DNA of 64,000 bases from Bryobacterales bacterium (GCA_020846745.1 JADLDI010000081.1:1-64000), one strand, 5' to 3'; shown: positions 16,849 through 27,491, counted from the stretch's first letter. Made by a program: numbers and translations. The notes: generated from the sequence alone by a model not told the origin.

Positions 16849-19542
16849 TCACTGCGGCTGGTGCAGCCAGATATTTCCCGTCAACTCCAGTCCCGGAAAC
16901 ACCAGCCGGTCGCCGCCCACGGCCATCTCAAGCAACCGTATATCGGGAAGCGGAATGAGACGCATCTGATGAAGATGAAGCACGCCGAACGGCTCACCGA
17001 CTGGCCGCTTGGTGGCGTCGTCGATCGCCTGAGCCCAAACGCACGCCATCCCGTCGCGGCGCGACAGCATGTAAATCAATCGCCCGTCGTGCGACCACCG
17101 TGGCAGATCGTCCCATTGCTCGCCAGCCGTGATCGGGATCCAACTACTGACGGGTATACGTTGCCCGGTAATAATAGGCGCAACATAGACGCGGCTGCGG
17201 CTTACGTCAACGTCGCGCTTGAACGCCACCCATTTTCCGTTGGGAGACAGCCGCCCGGCCCAGAGCGACATACCCTTCTCCTCAACCACCGGCCACCGCC
17301 GGCCGTCCGCGTCAACCATCCAAATCGAAGCTTGTTCCAGTGAACCGCCGGCATAAAGGATGCCACTCGAATCGGGTGTCCAGTCGAGCGGCCAGCCGCA
17401 GTGATCGCAGCGTAGTTCGGGCGAGCCGCCTTCCGCAGGGGTGACATACAAGTGGTGGCGCCCGTGCTCGTTGATCATGTAGGCAACCAGTTTGCCGTCG
17501 CGGCTCAACTTAGGCTGCTCCTCCACCATGGCATTAGCGGTGACATTGTGCTCGCTCCCGGTTTCGAGGTCGCGAATCCAGATATCGGCCGTACCGTCGC
17601 GTGTCGAGATAGAGATCAGGGAACGTCCATCGGCGGAAAGGTCGGAACGTAACTCGCCGCCGGCTCCGGAGGTGAGGCGCTCCGGCGCGGTGGTGGCGAT
17701 TCCCGTTCTCGGGTCCAGCCGGACGCCCCAAATGCTGACGGTGTCGCGGCTGCTGAAGAAGGCCACGCGCCCGTCGCGGGCGAGCGACAACTGCGATTCG
17801 CCGGTCCCGTAGGTGACGCGTTCGGGCGCTGAGACGGTCTTGCGAAGCGGGTCCCACGAGGCGCGCCAGATGTTGGAAGCTGCGCCTTTGCCCGCAACGA
17901 AGTAGATATAGCGGCCATCGGCGGACCACGCGCCCGGAGCGGCGGCACTCAGCGAATTCGCGCGAAAAGCGGCCTTGGCGTTGACGGCAACGGGCCGGCT
18001 GCCCGACGGGGTGGTTAACCACCAATCGACCTCGTTTGAAGGGTTAATGCCAAGAAACAGGATCGATTCGCTATCGGGGGACCAGATTCCGCCCGACGCC
18101 GCCAGGAAGTCAGGCGCGAGGCGGCGCACGGGCCCCCCTTCCGCCGGTTGCACAAAGAGCTGTGTTCGGCGGAAATCGCCCGGTGGGCCTTTCACGTACA
18201 GCAGTTGATGGCCGTCGGGCGAGTAACATGCGTCGGTCGCCCCGGCAATTACCGGGCGCGGTTTTCCGCCGAGAGCCGGAATACTGAAGATGCCGCTCGC
18301 TCCGCCCGCGTCGGAACGGAACAGGATATGGGAACCATCGGGAGCGAAGCGGGGGGCATACTCGGCGGCGGCATTGGTGGTGAGGCGGACCGCGCCGCCG
18401 GTGGGCAGCTGCTGCACCCAAATGTCGAGGTTGCCGGTTGACGCACGATCGGACGCGTAGGCGATGAGTTTGCCGTCGGGCGAGAGCGCGGGCGTGGTGG
18501 TGAGTCCCGCGTCGCGAGTAACCTGAATCAGGCGCGCGGTATGGGAGAGCGCGGCAGCAGTGGGCCTCAGCATCGACCACGCGAAAACAACCAGCGCCAT
18601 CAAAGCCACGGCAATCAGCGCAGCGACGGTGTAACGCCGGCGAGCGCCGGCCGGCCCGTTGGGGATGGCGACGGCGGGGGCATCGCTGAGGTTTTCCAGT
18701 TCCACCCGTATGTCGTCGACGTGCTGTAGACGTTTCGACGGTTGCTTCAGCAGACACAGCGAAACCAGGCGTTCGAGTTCAGCCGGTACGCGGGCGAACT
18801 GCCGGATGGGCGGCGGGTGCTGCGTAAGGATGGCCGCAATCGTTGCAGTCCACGAGCGGCCCACAAAGGCCTGCCGCCCAGTCAACATCTCATAGAGGAC
18901 CGCTCCGAACGAGAATATGTCCGACCGCCAGTCCACCTTCAAACCTTCCGCCTGTTCCGGCGACATGTAAGCAGCCGTACCGGCGAGAACGCCTTCGGCG
19001 GAGCGATCTTGCGATGCGACGGTAATCGTAGCCTGGTCTGCGGTGATCGGGCGGACATCGTCGGTCTTGGCAAGGCCGAAATCGAGCAGTTTCACCTTGC
19101 CGTCACAACACACCATGACGTTCGATGGTTTGAGGTCGCGATGAACGATGCCGGCCCGGTGCGCAGCCTCGAGCGCGCCGGCAACCTGAAGGGCAATCTC
19201 CACCGCGCGGTCCACCGCCAAGGGTCCCCGTGCAAGATGCGCCCGCAGCGTTTCCCCTTCGATGTACTCCATGACGAGGTATTCGCGGCCGTCCGACTCG
19301 AGCAAGTCGTGAATGCAGACAATATTAGGATGATCGAGGGAAGAGGCCGCCCGGGCCTCTTTCAAGAACCGGCGCCGCCGGTCGTCGTTACCGAAGAAGT
19401 CGGGCCGCAGGCGCTTGATGGCGACTACACGCCCCAGCAACAGATCCTTGGCGCGAAACACCTCACCCATTCCGCCCGCGCCGATCTGCTCGAGAAGTTC
19501 GTAGTGGCCGATCGCCAAAACAGCCACGCCACCCTCCGGCAC
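16849..19542 (-). CDS. Membrane Ser/Thr protein kinase with TolB-like propeller
   Basis: An 897-residue Hanks-type kinase. Residues 12-290 are the catalytic domain: glycine loop GAGGMGEV, ATP-binding K43, HRDLKPSN with catalytic D136, DFG at 154-156, and an APE-like SPEQ. One transmembrane helix spans about 304-325. The remaining 570 residues, predicted outside the membrane, are WD40/TolB-like repeats (ALSPDGKLIAYASDR, FAPDGSHILF, LSPNGKWVAF). Known in Acidobacteria: very common fusion, probably sensing an extracytoplasmic ligand. As the first gene of the leftward T6SS set it could act like the PpkA kinase that triggers T6SS firing, but that is inference and a repeat remnant now separates it from PAAR. 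Confidence 0.9.
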   Translation of the reverse strand: MPEGGVAVLAIGHYELLEQIGAGGMGEVFRAKDLLLGRVVAIKRLRPDFFGNDDRRRRFLKEARAASSLDHPNIVCIHDLLESDGREYLVMEYIEGETLRAHLARGPLAVDRAVEIALQVAGALEAAHRAGIVHRDLKPSNVMVCCDGKVKLLDFGLAKTDDVRPITADQATITVASQDRSAEGVLAGTAAYMSPEQAEGLKVDWRSDIFSFGAVLYEMLTGRQAFVGRSWTATIAAILTQHPPPIRQFARVPAELERLVSLCLLKQPSKRLQHVDDIRVELENLSDAPAVAIPNGPAGARRRYTVAALIAVALMALVVFAWSMLRPTAAALSHTARLIQVTRDAGLTTTPALSPDGKLIAYASDRASTGNLDIWVQQLPTGGAVRLTTNAAAEYAPRFAPDGSHILFRSDAGGASGIFSIPALGGKPRPVIAGATDACYSPDGHQLLYVKGPPGDFRRTQLFVQPAEGGPVRRLAPDFLAASGGIWSPDSESILFLGINPSNEVDWWLTTPSGSRPVAVNAKAAFRANSLSAAAPGAWSADGRYIYFVAGKGAASNIWRASWDPLRKTVSAPERVTYGTGESQLSLARDGRVAFFSSRDTVSIWGVRLDPRTGIATTAPERLTSGAGGELRSDLSADGRSLISISTRDGTADIWIRDLETGSEHNVTANAMVEEQPKLSRDGKLVAYMINEHGRHHLYVTPAEGGSPELRCDHCGWPLDWTPDSSGILYAGGSLEQASIWMVDADGRRWPVVEEKGMSLWAGRLSPNGKWVAFKRDVDVSRSRVYVAPIITGQRIPVSSWIPITAGEQWDDLPRWSHDGRLIYMLSRRDGMACVWAQAIDDATKRPVGEPFGVLHLHQMRLIPLPDIRLLEMAVGGDRLVFPGLELTGNIWLHQPQ

Positions 19543-19590
19543 AGATTATAGGACTATCGGATGCGAAATCGAATCCCCTATTATAGACAC

Positions 19591-20286
19591 ATGAAACATT
19601 CACTTTCGGCCACGCTGTTGCTCGTGGGCACTGCGGCGTGGGCGCAAACGATTTTCAATCCCTTCCAGCCGCTGGGGCAGGTGAAGCAGTTTCTGCAACT
19701 CACGGACACCCAACTGCAGACGATCCTGACAAACAACGAGGGGTACAACAGTTGGGCGTGGGAAAAACAAAGGCGCATCGGACAGGTGCAATCGGAAATC
19801 GTCGACGAGAGCGCAAAGAGTGAGTTGGACCCGAACGCCCTCGGAATCCGCTATGCAGAGATCGAAACCATCTGCCGCGAGATGAAGGATAAGGCGACCG
19901 AATACCGGAATCGCAATTTGGACGTGCTCAACCAGAATCAGAAATCGAAACTGAAGGTGTTGGAGGATGCCATCAAGTTGTTCCCGGTGATTGCGGAAGC
20001 ACAAACCGGGAACCTGGCCGGCGCGCTCAGTTCCGCGCCCAGCGGCTTCACCAGCGGGTCACGCTTCATCGGCTCGCCGATGGGCGACAGCATCTTTAGC
20101 TCGCCTGGCGGTTGCTACATTGTTTCGGGCCCTACCGACCTCGATCGCGCCGGCGATTTCACGGGCAGCATTGGAACCGGGGCGAACCCGCCTAACAAAC
20201 CGCCGCCAACAGCGCCTGTTAGCGGCAACCGCGTCCCTACCCGGTGGTTCGATACCACCACGTTTAATGGCGCATCGAACCGGTAG
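19591..20286 (+). CDS. Exported LTXXQ-like (Spy/CpxP-type) protein
   Basis: A 231-residue exported protein. The start at 19591 gives a clear signal peptide (MKHSLSATLLLVGTAAWAQ); an upstream in-frame ATG at 19561 would add ten residues before it. The mature N-terminus has FLQLTDTQLQTIL, resembling the LTxxQ repeat of Spy/CpxP periplasmic chaperones, followed by a long alpha-helical region (residues 50-130). The C-terminus is Gly/Ser/Pro/Asn-rich and probably disordered. A stress-chaperone role is plausible but unproven. It is transcribed divergently from the kinase (gap 48 bp) and converges on nuoI. Confidence 0.75.
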   Translation: MKHSLSATLLLVGTAAWAQTIFNPFQPLGQVKQFLQLTDTQLQTILTNNEGYNSWAWEKQRRIGQVQSEIVDESAKSELDPNALGIRYAEIETICREMKDKATEYRNRNLDVLNQNQKSKLKVLEDAIKLFPVIAEAQTGNLAGALSSAPSGFTSGSRFIGSPMGDSIFSSPGGCYIVSGPTDLDRAGDFTGSIGTGANPPNKPPPTAPVSGNRVPTRWFDTTTFNGASNR

Positions 20287-20295
20287 GTAAACAGA

Positions 20296-20793
20296 TTAGT
20301 GGCCGCCCGCCGATTCGGGGGCGGGTTGGATTTGGACTGGTTTGGCGTTGGGGGGAAGGGGGACCAGCATGTTTTCCTTGCGCTGGACCAGCGTGGAGGT
20401 GTCGTAGGAGGCAAGTTCGAAGCCGTGGCCGTGGGTGATGGCGTCTGTCGGGCAGGCTTCTACGCAGTAGCCGCAGAAGATGCAGCGGCTGTAATCGATG
20501 TTGTAGACAGAAGCGTAGCGTTCGCCGCCGCTGATGCGGACCTTTTCGGTGTTTTCGGCGGCTTCGATATAGATGCAGTCGGCCGGGCAGGCGGCGGCGC
20601 AGAGGAAACAGGCGACGCACTTTTCGAGGCCGTACTCGTCGCGCTGCAGCACGTGCTTGCCGCGGTAGCGTTCCTGAAAGTTGGGCGCGGTGTCGGGGTA
20701 GTCTTCAGTGATGGTGGGCTGGACCATTTCTTTGAGCGTGATGCCCAGTCCTTTAACGATGGCGGCGCCGGATTTGAAGACTTCGTTGATCAT
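20296..20793 (-). CDS. nuoI: NADH-quinone oxidoreductase subunit I
   Basis: A 165-residue 8Fe-ferredoxin subunit of respiratory complex I. Both tetranuclear cluster motifs are intact: CVACFLCAAACP near residue 59 and CIFCGYCVEACP near residue 103, in the family context RGKHVLQRDEYGLEKC. Known role: carries clusters N6a/N6b, passing electrons from the peripheral arm toward the quinone site. In most genomes it sits inside the nuoA-N operon. Here no other nuo gene is nearby, and it lies 92 bp downstream of a redoxin gene and two small membrane-protein genes on the same strand, so it may be their last operon member. Confidence 0.93.
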   Translation of the reverse strand: MINEVFKSGAAIVKGLGITLKEMVQPTITEDYPDTAPNFQERYRGKHVLQRDEYGLEKCVACFLCAAACPADCIYIEAAENTEKVRISGGERYASVYNIDYSRCIFCGYCVEACPTDAITHGHGFELASYDTSTLVQRKENMLVPLPPNAKPVQIQPAPESAGGH

Positions 20794-20885
20794 CGAAAGT
20801 AGTCGTACCCTCTCTAGTTCAATTTAACTGTTGCTACTGCTGCTCGCGTCCTGCGGCCCCGAACCGGGACCTAGTTCTTGGACCC

Positions 20886-21482
20886 TCAACCGGCGCGCCA
20901 GGCGGGAACATTGTCGCCGGGCTGGAACGGGGAGTGTCCGATGCGGTCGCCTAATTTCTCAAAGTCGGCTTTGGAAAAACCTGTCCAGGAGTGGGAAATG
21001 GAGCCATCCTGCTCGACGACGAAGACGGTCGGAACATGGCTGATACCGTAGGCGTTGCTGGCGTGGTAGCCGGCATCCTCATCGTCGAGGAGCATGGGCG
21101 TTTGCGGGGCAAAGCGATTGGCGAAGGCCCGGGTATCGGCCGCGTCATCCTGCGAGACGCCGATGACGCGGGGTGAGTTAACGCCGGTTGCGGTTTGGGC
21201 CGAGGCAAGGCGGTCGAGATATGGAAATGCCATCTGGCAGACGGGGCAACTGATCTTAAAAAAAGCGAGAACGGCGGGGCCCTGCTTCAGCAGGTCTGCC
21301 AAAGACACGGAAGTGCCATCTGCCTGGCGCAGAGAAACTTCCGGCGCGCGCTGGCCGGCTTCGAGCATCTGCCGGTTGGACTTGCCCCCCACAGCCTTCA
21401 GTTTAGCAGGCAGTTTAGCAGGCAGGGCGAAGAGAGTGCCGGCGAGGCGACGCCATAACGGGGTGAAAATGTTTTGGATCAC
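20886..21482 (-). CDS. Thioredoxin-fold peroxiredoxin/TlpA-like protein
   Basis: A 198-residue thioredoxin-fold protein. The preferred start is a GTG whose bases overlap the stop of the preceding gene (GTGA, four bases). Earlier in-frame codons would read through the upstream gene in another frame. The core carries APEVSLRQADGTSVSLADLL and a CPVC active site in FFKISCPVCQMAFPYL, as in TlpA/AhpC-TSA proteins that reduce disulfides or peroxides. It has a basic/hydrophobic N-terminus but no clear signal peptide. It is coupled to two small membrane-protein genes and lies upstream of nuoI, suggesting a redox role at the membrane, which is inferred. Confidence 0.82.
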   Translation of the reverse strand: MIQNIFTPLWRRLAGTLFALPAKLPAKLKAVGGKSNRQMLEAGQRAPEVSLRQADGTSVSLADLLKQGPAVLAFFKISCPVCQMAFPYLDRLASAQTATGVNSPRVIGVSQDDAADTRAFANRFAPQTPMLLDDEDAGYHASNAYGISHVPTVFVVEQDGSISHSWTGFSKADFEKLGDRIGHSPFQPGDNVPAWRAG

Positions 21483-21664
21483 CCGTGGCCGAGATACATC
21501 AGCCAGCCGAGGCCGAACAGGGCGCCAACGAAGCAGGCGAAGCAATAGAGGCCGTACATGAGGCGGTCGCGATCGGTGTTCTTGGTGACGATGCCGAGGA
21601 CGACGGAGCAGAGCAATGCGAACAGCAGGCTCGCTTCCAGGTGCGAGAGGTTCATCTTGGGCAT
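21479..21664 (-). CDS. Small two-helix membrane protein
   Basis: A 61-residue protein with two predicted membrane helices (residues about 10-28 and 38-58) joined by a polar TKNTDRDR loop. I do not recognise a family. The start overlaps the stop of the upstream membrane protein by one base (TAATG), and its stop overlaps the GTG of the redoxin gene, so all three genes are translationally coupled. Despite its size the coupling on both sides makes it very likely real. Confidence 0.75.
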   Translation of the reverse strand: MPKMNLSHLEASLLFALLCSVVLGIVTKNTDRDRLMYGLYCFACFVGALFGLGWLMYLGHG

Positions 21665-22062
21665 TAGCTCTTCTTCCCCACGGCAAGTTCGTAGGCGTCG
21701 ACGATGGCGAGCACATTCATCAAACCGGCTCCGACCAGGAACTTAGTGCCGTAGTCGTGGACATGCCCGGCGACATCCGGTTGGGCGTAGCCGAGCCAGA
21801 CCGTAAGAAGGTACAAAATTCCTGATGCAAGATTGCCGATAAATCCGCCTGTATAGATGAGGGTGGTAAAGAGATCGCCTGTTTGTGGCGAGAAGAGAGC
21901 ACCGCGCATCATGAGTCCGGCGAGATATGCAATAACGACGGCGCCCATCAGCAGCAGTCCGCGGGCGTGTTTTTTGAGCAGCAGGTGGCCGCCGCCGGGC
22001 AACAGCCAGGCGAGGCCCACCACGGGCAGCCACACCACGGGCGCCACCTTCGGTTTCGACAT
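21664..22062 (-). CDS. DUF6677-like integral membrane protein
   Basis: A 132-residue integral membrane protein with about four helices (11-29, 36-53, 63-85, 109-127). The N-terminal GLAWLLPGGGHLLLKKHARG is the conserved element of the small DUF6677 family (Leu-Pro-Gly-x-Gly-His). The family function is unknown. It is the first gene of a leftward set (membrane protein, small membrane protein, redoxin, perhaps nuoI), and it diverges from the DUF1175 gene with only 42 bp between start codons, so the two promoters must overlap. Confidence 0.78.
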   Translation of the reverse strand: MSKPKVAPVVWLPVVGLAWLLPGGGHLLLKKHARGLLLMGAVVIAYLAGLMMRGALFSPQTGDLFTTLIYTGGFIGNLASGILYLLTVWLGYAQPDVAGHVHDYGTKFLVGAGLMNVLAIVDAYELAVGKKS

Positions 22063-22083
22063 ACTGCTTAGATGCTAGCACGC

Positions 22084-22089
22084 TATAAT
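22084..22089 (+). promoter_or_regulatory. Possible -10 box of the DUF1175/A2M operon
   Basis: A perfect TATAAT lies 15 bp before the chosen ATG at 22105 in the 42-bp divergent spacer. No good -35 hexamer is present at normal spacing, so this rests on the -10 alone; transcription would begin only about 10 bases before the start codon. Confidence 0.35.
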
Positions 22090-22104
22090 CGGGGACTCGA
22101 AGGC

Positions 22105-22878
22105 ATGAAAGGGTTGCGCCTTCCGGCGGCAAAGTGGGCGGTTGTCCTAAGTGTCGCTGCGTGTCTGGGATGCTCGCAGCAGTCGAGGGAAGCGCGTGCG
22201 CACACCCGTTCCGAGCCTATGAAGCCCCCATCAATGGCGGACTCATTCGGGGACGGCACTCCCGACTTTCTCAGGTTAGATACCCCCGCTGACCGGCGGG
22301 CGTTCCGGCGGTGGTTTACGTTTCTGGCGGAGCAACAGTTTCTGAAAGAGACGGCGGAGTTGCCCGCCGAGGTAAAAGACTGCGCGGCGCTGGTGCGGTT
22401 TTCCTATCGCGAGGCGCTGAAGAAGCATGACGCCCGCTGGGCAGCCGATATGAAGCTGACTGCCGTGCCCTCGTTACCGAACATCGGCAAGTACTCGTAT
22501 CCGTTCACGCCGCTCGAGGCGAACCTGTTCCGGACGGCGCGCGGCGCGTTTGAGCCGGAGGACATGCGGCGGGGGCGGTTCGCGCAGTTTGCCGATGCGC
22601 AGACGCTGATGCTCTACAACACCTATGAGTTGGGCAAGCAACTGGAGCGGGCGCAGCCGGCGGACCTGTTGTTTTTTCATCAGCCTATTCAAGATCAGCC
22701 GTTCCACGCGATGATTTTTTTGGGCGGCCATATCGTGTATCACACCGGCGAGACTCCCGGGGAGATTCGCCGGCCCACGGTTGAAGAGTTACTGCATCAC
22801 CCTGAGCCGCGCTGGCGGCCGAACCCCGGCAATCCGTATTTCCTCGGAGTTTATAGATGGAACATCTTAAGAGATTGA
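22105..22878 (+). CDS. DUF1175 lipoprotein (YfaT-like)
   Basis: A 257-residue DUF1175 protein. The start at 22105 gives a lipoprotein signal ending in ACLGC, so the mature protein is probably anchored by a lipidated Cys. Family landmarks are [41 protein letters not shown] and LLFFHQ...FHAMIFLG. The Cys/His arrangement resembles NlpC/P60-like cysteine hydrolases, but catalysis is not established. In Escherichia coli the relative YfaT is encoded beside the alpha-2-macroglobulin-like YfaS; the same pairing occurs here, with a 22-bp overlap with the A2M gene, supporting a joint function at the envelope. Confidence 0.85.
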   Translation: MKGLRLPAAKWAVVLSVAACLGCSQQSREARAHTRSEPMKPPSMADSFGDGTPDFLRLDTPADRRAFRRWFTFLAEQQFLKETAELPAEVKDCAALVRFSYREALKKHDARWAADMKLTAVPSLPNIGKYSYPFTPLEANLFRTARGAFEPEDMRRGRFAQFADAQTLMLYNTYELGKQLERAQPADLLFFHQPIQDQPFHAMIFLGGHIVYHTGETPGEIRRPTVEELLHHPEPRWRPNPGNPYFLGVYRWNILRD

Positions 22879-25800
22879 GTCTTGCGCTGCTGGTCATGCT
22901 GGCGATGCCGGCGCCGGCGCAGGAAGAGGAAGGCCGCGCGTTCTTTTCGTTGTCAAGCGACCGCACGTTTGGGTTGGACGAGAAGCCGGCGATACAGCTT
23001 TGGGGACAGGGGTTCAAGCAGTTGGAATTCCGGTTGTACCGTGTGAAGGATCCGGTGGTGTTCTTCCAGAAGCTGGAAGACGACCATAACTTTGGCGGCA
23101 GGGCTCCGCAGCGGCAGGGCAAGTTGACGCCGCTCGAGCGGTTGCGGGCGTGGAAGCAGCGGCAGCGGATGGCGTTGCGCGACCTGGTGCGGGCGCAGTT
23201 CACGATGGAGGCGCGGCGGGAGTATGTGCACAACCGGGACGAGGCGGAGGCGAAAAAGAAACCGGGCAAGCCCGCGGTGTCGGAGTTTGCGGGCGTACCG
23301 ATCCTGAACCCGCAACAATTGGTGGCGAAGTGGAACCAGCCGTTCCAGCCGGCGAACCGTTGGGAGTCGGCGCAGGTGGAGCTACCGGTGAAGGGGAAGG
23401 GGTTGTATCTGGTGGAAGCGACGGATAACAAGCTGTCGGCTTACACGGTTGTTTCCGTTACTAACCTGGCGATTATTTCGAAGGGCGCGCCGGGGCGGTT
23501 GCTCATGCGGGCGGTCGAGCGCGGAGACGGCGCACCGGTGGCGGGTGTACCGGTGAAGGTATTTGACTCGTCGCACGGCCAGAAGCGCGAACAACTGGGG
23601 GCGGGCGAAACGGATAAGAACGGGTTCACCGAGATCAAGATGGATGTGGAAAAGCCGGAATCGCTGCTGATACTGGCGCGGCACGGCGACGACTTCGCGG
23701 CGCTTTCGACATATGGCGGCAATGTGTCGACCGATGAAGATAACCGGCTGCAGGGCTATGTGTACACGGATCGTCCGGTGTACCGGCCGGGACATACGGT
23801 TTACTACAAAGCGATTGTGCGCGCGCGCGAAATCGAGGCGTACAAAATTCCATCGAATCGCGACGTTGCCGTGGAGGTGCAGGACAACGAGGGTAAGCCG
23901 GTTTATAAGACGCAGCAGTCACTCTCCCCGATGGGAACGGTAAGCGGTAAGTTTGTGCTGCCGGCTTCGGCATCGCTGGGATTTTATTCGGTCCAACTGC
24001 GGATCGGCGATTCGTACCAAAGCGGCGGGTTCCAGGTGGAGGAGTACAAGAAGCCGGAGTACGAAGTGAAGGTGACGTCTGTGCCGAAGCGTGTGCTGCA
24101 GGGCGATACGGTGAAGGCGGAGATCGAGGCGCGGTATTACTATGGCGAACCTGTGGCGGGCGCGAAGGTGACGTGGGTGGTGCACCGGTCGCGGTATTGG
24201 CTGCCGTACTTCATGGACGATCTGGACGATGCGGAGAGCGGAAGCGGCGCCGAGTTCGATTCGCCTTACGCGCAGCGGGAACAAATATTGGAGAAATCGG
24301 GTGAGTTAGATGCGGATGGCAAGCTGAAGATCACGCTACCGACGGAGGTCTATAAAGACGACCAGCGGTACCGGATCGAAGCGCGAGTTACCGACGCGGC
24401 CGGGCGCGAGATATCGGGTTCGGGATTTGTCGTGGCGACGGTTGGCCCTTACTTCGTTCACATAACTGCCGAACGCTATATCTACTCGCCGGGTGAGCAG
24501 GCGGCGTTTAAGATCGAAGCGCGGGACTACGATAACCAACCGGTGCCGAACACGGCGTTTACGGTGGATCTGCTGCAGTGGCGTTGGCGCGAGGGGGAAG
24601 GCGATTCGCTGAAGCAGGTACAAGGGACGACAGGCGCGGACGGTACGGCGCGGGTGACCTTGCCGGTGTCGAGCGGGTCGCTGCGGGCGCGGGTACGGTC
24701 GAACACGCGGCAGGGCAGGGAAGTATCGGATTACGAGTATCTGTGGGTGTCGGGTGAAGCGTCGTGGATGCAGTCGTCGACGGAGCAGCGGATCCAGATT
24801 GTGACGGATAAGAAGAAGTACGCGCCGGGCGAAAACGTGAAGCTGATGGTGATGGCGGGCGAGGCCGGGATGCATCTGTGGGTGACGGTGGAGGGCCGGT
24901 CGGTACTGGCATCGCACTTTGTCACGGCGAAGGACGGCACGGCTTCTCTTGAGGTGCCGGTGAAGGGTAGTTATGCGCCGAACTTCTGGGTAACCGCGGT
25001 AGCGATGCTGCATAACAAGCTGATGCAAGGAACTAAGTCGGTAAAGGTTCCGCCATTGGCAAGTCAGTTGTCGGTAGATATCAAGCCGTCGAAGACGGAG
25101 TTCAAGCCGGGCGAGCCGGCGACGTATCTAATGGAAGTGAAGGATCACGCAGGCAAGCCGGTGCAGGACGCGGAGTTTTCAGTGGGCGTGGTGGATGAGG
25201 CGCTATACGGCGTGCGGCCGGACACGACGCCGGACATCCTGACCTCGTTTTACGGCCGCGAGTGGAACCGGGTGAATACCGATAGCTCGCTGTCCTATTA
25301 CTTTCATGGCGAAGCTGGGAAGCGGCGGATGCAACTGGCGCGGATCCGGCCGTTCCGCCCGAATGCGCAATTGAAGCCCGATAAGATGGTGCAGCCGAAA
25401 GTGCGCCGGGCGTTTCCGGATACGGCGTTCTGGTCAGCCGACGTGCGGACCGATTCCGCCGGCAAAGCGACGGTGAAGCTGGAATTTCCGGATGCACTAA
25501 CTACGTGGCGGGCGACGGCTCGCGGAGTTACGCGAGATACAAAGGTGGGCAGCGCGGTGAATCGCGTGATTGTCCGCAAAGATTTGTTGACTCGGCTGGC
25601 GGTTCCGCGGTTCTTCCGGCAGGGCGACACGATTACGTTGAAGGTAATTACCCAGAATCTGCTGCCGCGCGAAAAGCAGGTGCAGGTCTCGCTTGAAGCA
25701 AAGGGCCTGGAGATTTTGGATGCGAAACAGATGAATGTGAGCATTCCGACGAAGGGCACGCATGTGGCGGATTTCCGGGTAAAGGTGCCGGTGGGGAGCG

Positions 25801-27491
25801 AAGCGGTGATTCTGGCGAAGGCGTTGACGGACGAAGAGTCGGACGCGATGGAGATGACGCTGCCGGTTGTGCCGTTTGGCGTGAAGATGGCGGAATCGCG
25901 CGGCGGATCGTTGTCGGGAGAGACGACGGAAAGCAAAGCTGGAATCACCATTCCGCAGGAGGCGGAACCGAACTCGGCGGCGTTGGAGTTGAGCGCGACA
26001 CCGTCGGTGGCCGGGTCGCTATTCGAGGCGCTGGAATACCTGACGGCATTCCCGTATGGCTGCACGGAGCAGACAATGTCGAGCTTTTTGCCGAACGTGG
26101 TGGTGTCGCAGGCGGTGAAGAGTTTGGGCCTGCCGGGCCGCGTAAACGAGCCGCTTTTGGCCAAGAAGGTAAAGGCTGGCATGGACCGGTTGCTCGACTT
26201 CCAGCACGACGACGGCGGTTGGGGTTGGTGGAAGACCGACGAATCCGATCTGTTCATGACCTCATACGTGGTGGCGGGACTGTCGCAGGGCAAGGCCGCC
26301 GGGCATCCGATTGATTACGACAACATCAAGAAGGGTGCGGACTGGTTGCGGAAGAACGGTGAGAAGCTGAAATCGGCTCCGCTGGACTTGCAGGCGTATA
26401 GCGAATACGCGCTGGCGATGGCTGGTGTTCCGGCGTTGAACCTGGATGGCCTGGTGAAACGCAAGGGCGAGATGAACGGCTATGCGCTGGCGCTGTTAGG
26501 CCTGGCGCTCGACAGCCGCAAGGACGATCGCGCTTCTGCGATCGCGGCGGAGTTGGAAAGCAAGGTGAAGAGCACGGAGTTAGAAGCCTGGTGGCCAACG
26601 ACGCACGACTACTTACTGGATGTGAGTAACGATGTGACGCCGGAGGCAACGGCATATGCGGTGAAGTTACTGGCGCGCCGGAATCCGCAGAGTCCACTGC
26701 TGCCGAAGGCGGCGCTGTATCTGGTGAACCACCGGAGCGAAGGATACTACTGGAGTTCGACGAAGCAGACGGCGATGGTGATCTTCGGGTTGACGGACTA
26801 TCTGAAGTCGAGTGGGGAGTTGAAGCCGAACTTGTTGGTTTCGGTGTATGTGAACGACAAAGAGGTGATTTCCAAACGGTTTAGCGAGAAGGATGCCACG
26901 GTACCCGCGACCATACAGCTGAAAGCTTCGCAGTTACAGCCCGGGACGAACCGGATCCGCGTGGTGCGCAGCGGCGAGGGACGGGTGTACTGGTCCGCAC
27001 GGAGCGAGTATTACTCGAATTCGCCAAGAATCGCCAAGCGCGGTAACTTACAACTGAATATCGACCGGACTTACTACAAGCTGGCATCGGCGCAGCAGGG
27101 GCAGAAGATCGTGTATAACCTGGAGCCGTTTAGCGGCACGGCAGCGCAAGGCGATGTGCTGGCCGTGAAGTTAGACGTAACCGGCAACGAATGGAAGTAT
27201 CTGCTGATCGAAGACCCGATTCCGGCGGGGACGGAGATTATCGAACGGGACGATCTGTATGAGATCAGAGAGCGCCCGGCGTGGTGGCGGTACTGGTTCA
27301 GCCGGAGGGAGTTCCGGGACGACCGCGCGGCGTTCTTCCAGACTTACTTCGGGACGAACCGGCAGTATTTCTACTTACTGAAGGTGATCAATCCGGGGCA
27401 ATTCCGGGTGTCGCCGGCACGCGTTGAGCCGATGTATCAACCCCAATACTTCGCGACAAGCGATGCGATGAACCTGGAGGTGAAGCAATAA
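22857..27491 (+). CDS. Bacterial alpha-2-macroglobulin with thioester
   Basis: A 1544-residue exported alpha-2-macroglobulin (signal peptide residues 1-21). It contains a series of macroglobulin domains, including the [17 protein letters not shown] element near residue 310. The A2M core motif [14 protein letters not shown] lies near 880, and the thioester C1069-T-E-Q1072 in [15 protein letters not shown] is followed by the alpha/alpha-toroid complement-like domain (residues about 1040-1330). Known of the family: a periplasmic or surface protease trap whose Cys-Gln thioester covalently captures attacking proteases. The motif is intact, so trapping is expected to work. No pbpC partner gene is adjacent, unlike the proteobacterial type I arrangement; it pairs with DUF1175 as in yfaS/yfaT. 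Confidence 0.93.
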   Translation: MEHLKRLSLALLVMLAMPAPAQEEEGRAFFSLSSDRTFGLDEKPAIQLWGQGFKQLEFRLYRVKDPVVFFQKLEDDHNFGGRAPQRQGKLTPLERLRAWKQRQRMALRDLVRAQFTMEARREYVHNRDEAEAKKKPGKPAVSEFAGVPILNPQQLVAKWNQPFQPANRWESAQVELPVKGKGLYLVEATDNKLSAYTVVSVTNLAIISKGAPGRLLMRAVERGDGAPVAGVPVKVFDSSHGQKREQLGAGETDKNGFTEIKMDVEKPESLLILARHGDDFAALSTYGGNVSTDEDNRLQGYVYTDRPVYRPGHTVYYKAIVRAREIEAYKIPSNRDVAVEVQDNEGKPVYKTQQSLSPMGTVSGKFVLPASASLGFYSVQLRIGDSYQSGGFQVEEYKKPEYEVKVTSVPKRVLQGDTVKAEIEARYYYGEPVAGAKVTWVVHRSRYWLPYFMDDLDDAESGSGAEFDSPYAQREQILEKSGELDADGKLKITLPTEVYKDDQRYRIEARVTDAAGREISGSGFVVATVGPYFVHITAERYIYSPGEQAAFKIEARDYDNQPVPNTAFTVDLLQWRWREGEGDSLKQVQGTTGADGTARVTLPVSSGSLRARVRSNTRQGREVSDYEYLWVSGEASWMQSSTEQRIQIVTDKKKYAPGENVKLMVMAGEAGMHLWVTVEGRSVLASHFVTAKDGTASLEVPVKGSYAPNFWVTAVAMLHNKLMQGTKSVKVPPLASQLSVDIKPSKTEFKPGEPATYLMEVKDHAGKPVQDAEFSVGVVDEALYGVRPDTTPDILTSFYGREWNRVNTDSSLSYYFHGEAGKRRMQLARIRPFRPNAQLKPDKMVQPKVRRAFPDTAFWSADVRTDSAGKATVKLEFPDALTTWRATARGVTRDTKVGSAVNRVIVRKDLLTRLAVPRFFRQGDTITLKVITQNLLPREKQVQVSLEAKGLEILDAKQMNVSIPTKGTHVADFRVKVPVGSEAVILAKALTDEESDAMEMTLPVVPFGVKMAESRGGSLSGETTESKAGITIPQEAEPNSAALELSATPSVAGSLFEALEYLTAFPYGCTEQTMSSFLPNVVVSQAVKSLGLPGRVNEPLLAKKVKAGMDRLLDFQHDDGGWGWWKTDESDLFMTSYVVAGLSQGKAAGHPIDYDNIKKGADWLRKNGEKLKSAPLDLQAYSEYALAMAGVPALNLDGLVKRKGEMNGYALALLGLALDSRKDDRASAIAAELESKVKSTELEAWWPTTHDYLLDVSNDVTPEATAYAVKLLARRNPQSPLLPKAALYLVNHRSEGYYWSSTKQTAMVIFGLTDYLKSSGELKPNLLVSVYVNDKEVISKRFSEKDATVPATIQLKASQLQPGTNRIRVVRSGEGRVYWSARSEYYSNSPRIAKRGNLQLNIDRTYYKLASAQQGQKIVYNLEPFSGTAAQGDVLAVKLDVTGNEWKYLLIEDPIPAGTEIIERDDLYEIRERPAWWRYWFSRREFRDDRAAFFQTYFGTNRQYFYLLKVINPGQFRVSPARVEPMYQPQYFATSDAMNLEVKQ

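Noticed and set aside
20299-20802. 167-codon plus-strand frame opposite nuoI
   Set aside because: Exact antisense of the two ferredoxin motifs; Gly/Val/Asp-rich shadow.
25304-26293. 329-codon minus-strand frame inside the A2M gene
   Set aside because: Fully antisense to a well-supported A2M coding region including the thioester; Ser/Arg-rich with no domain.
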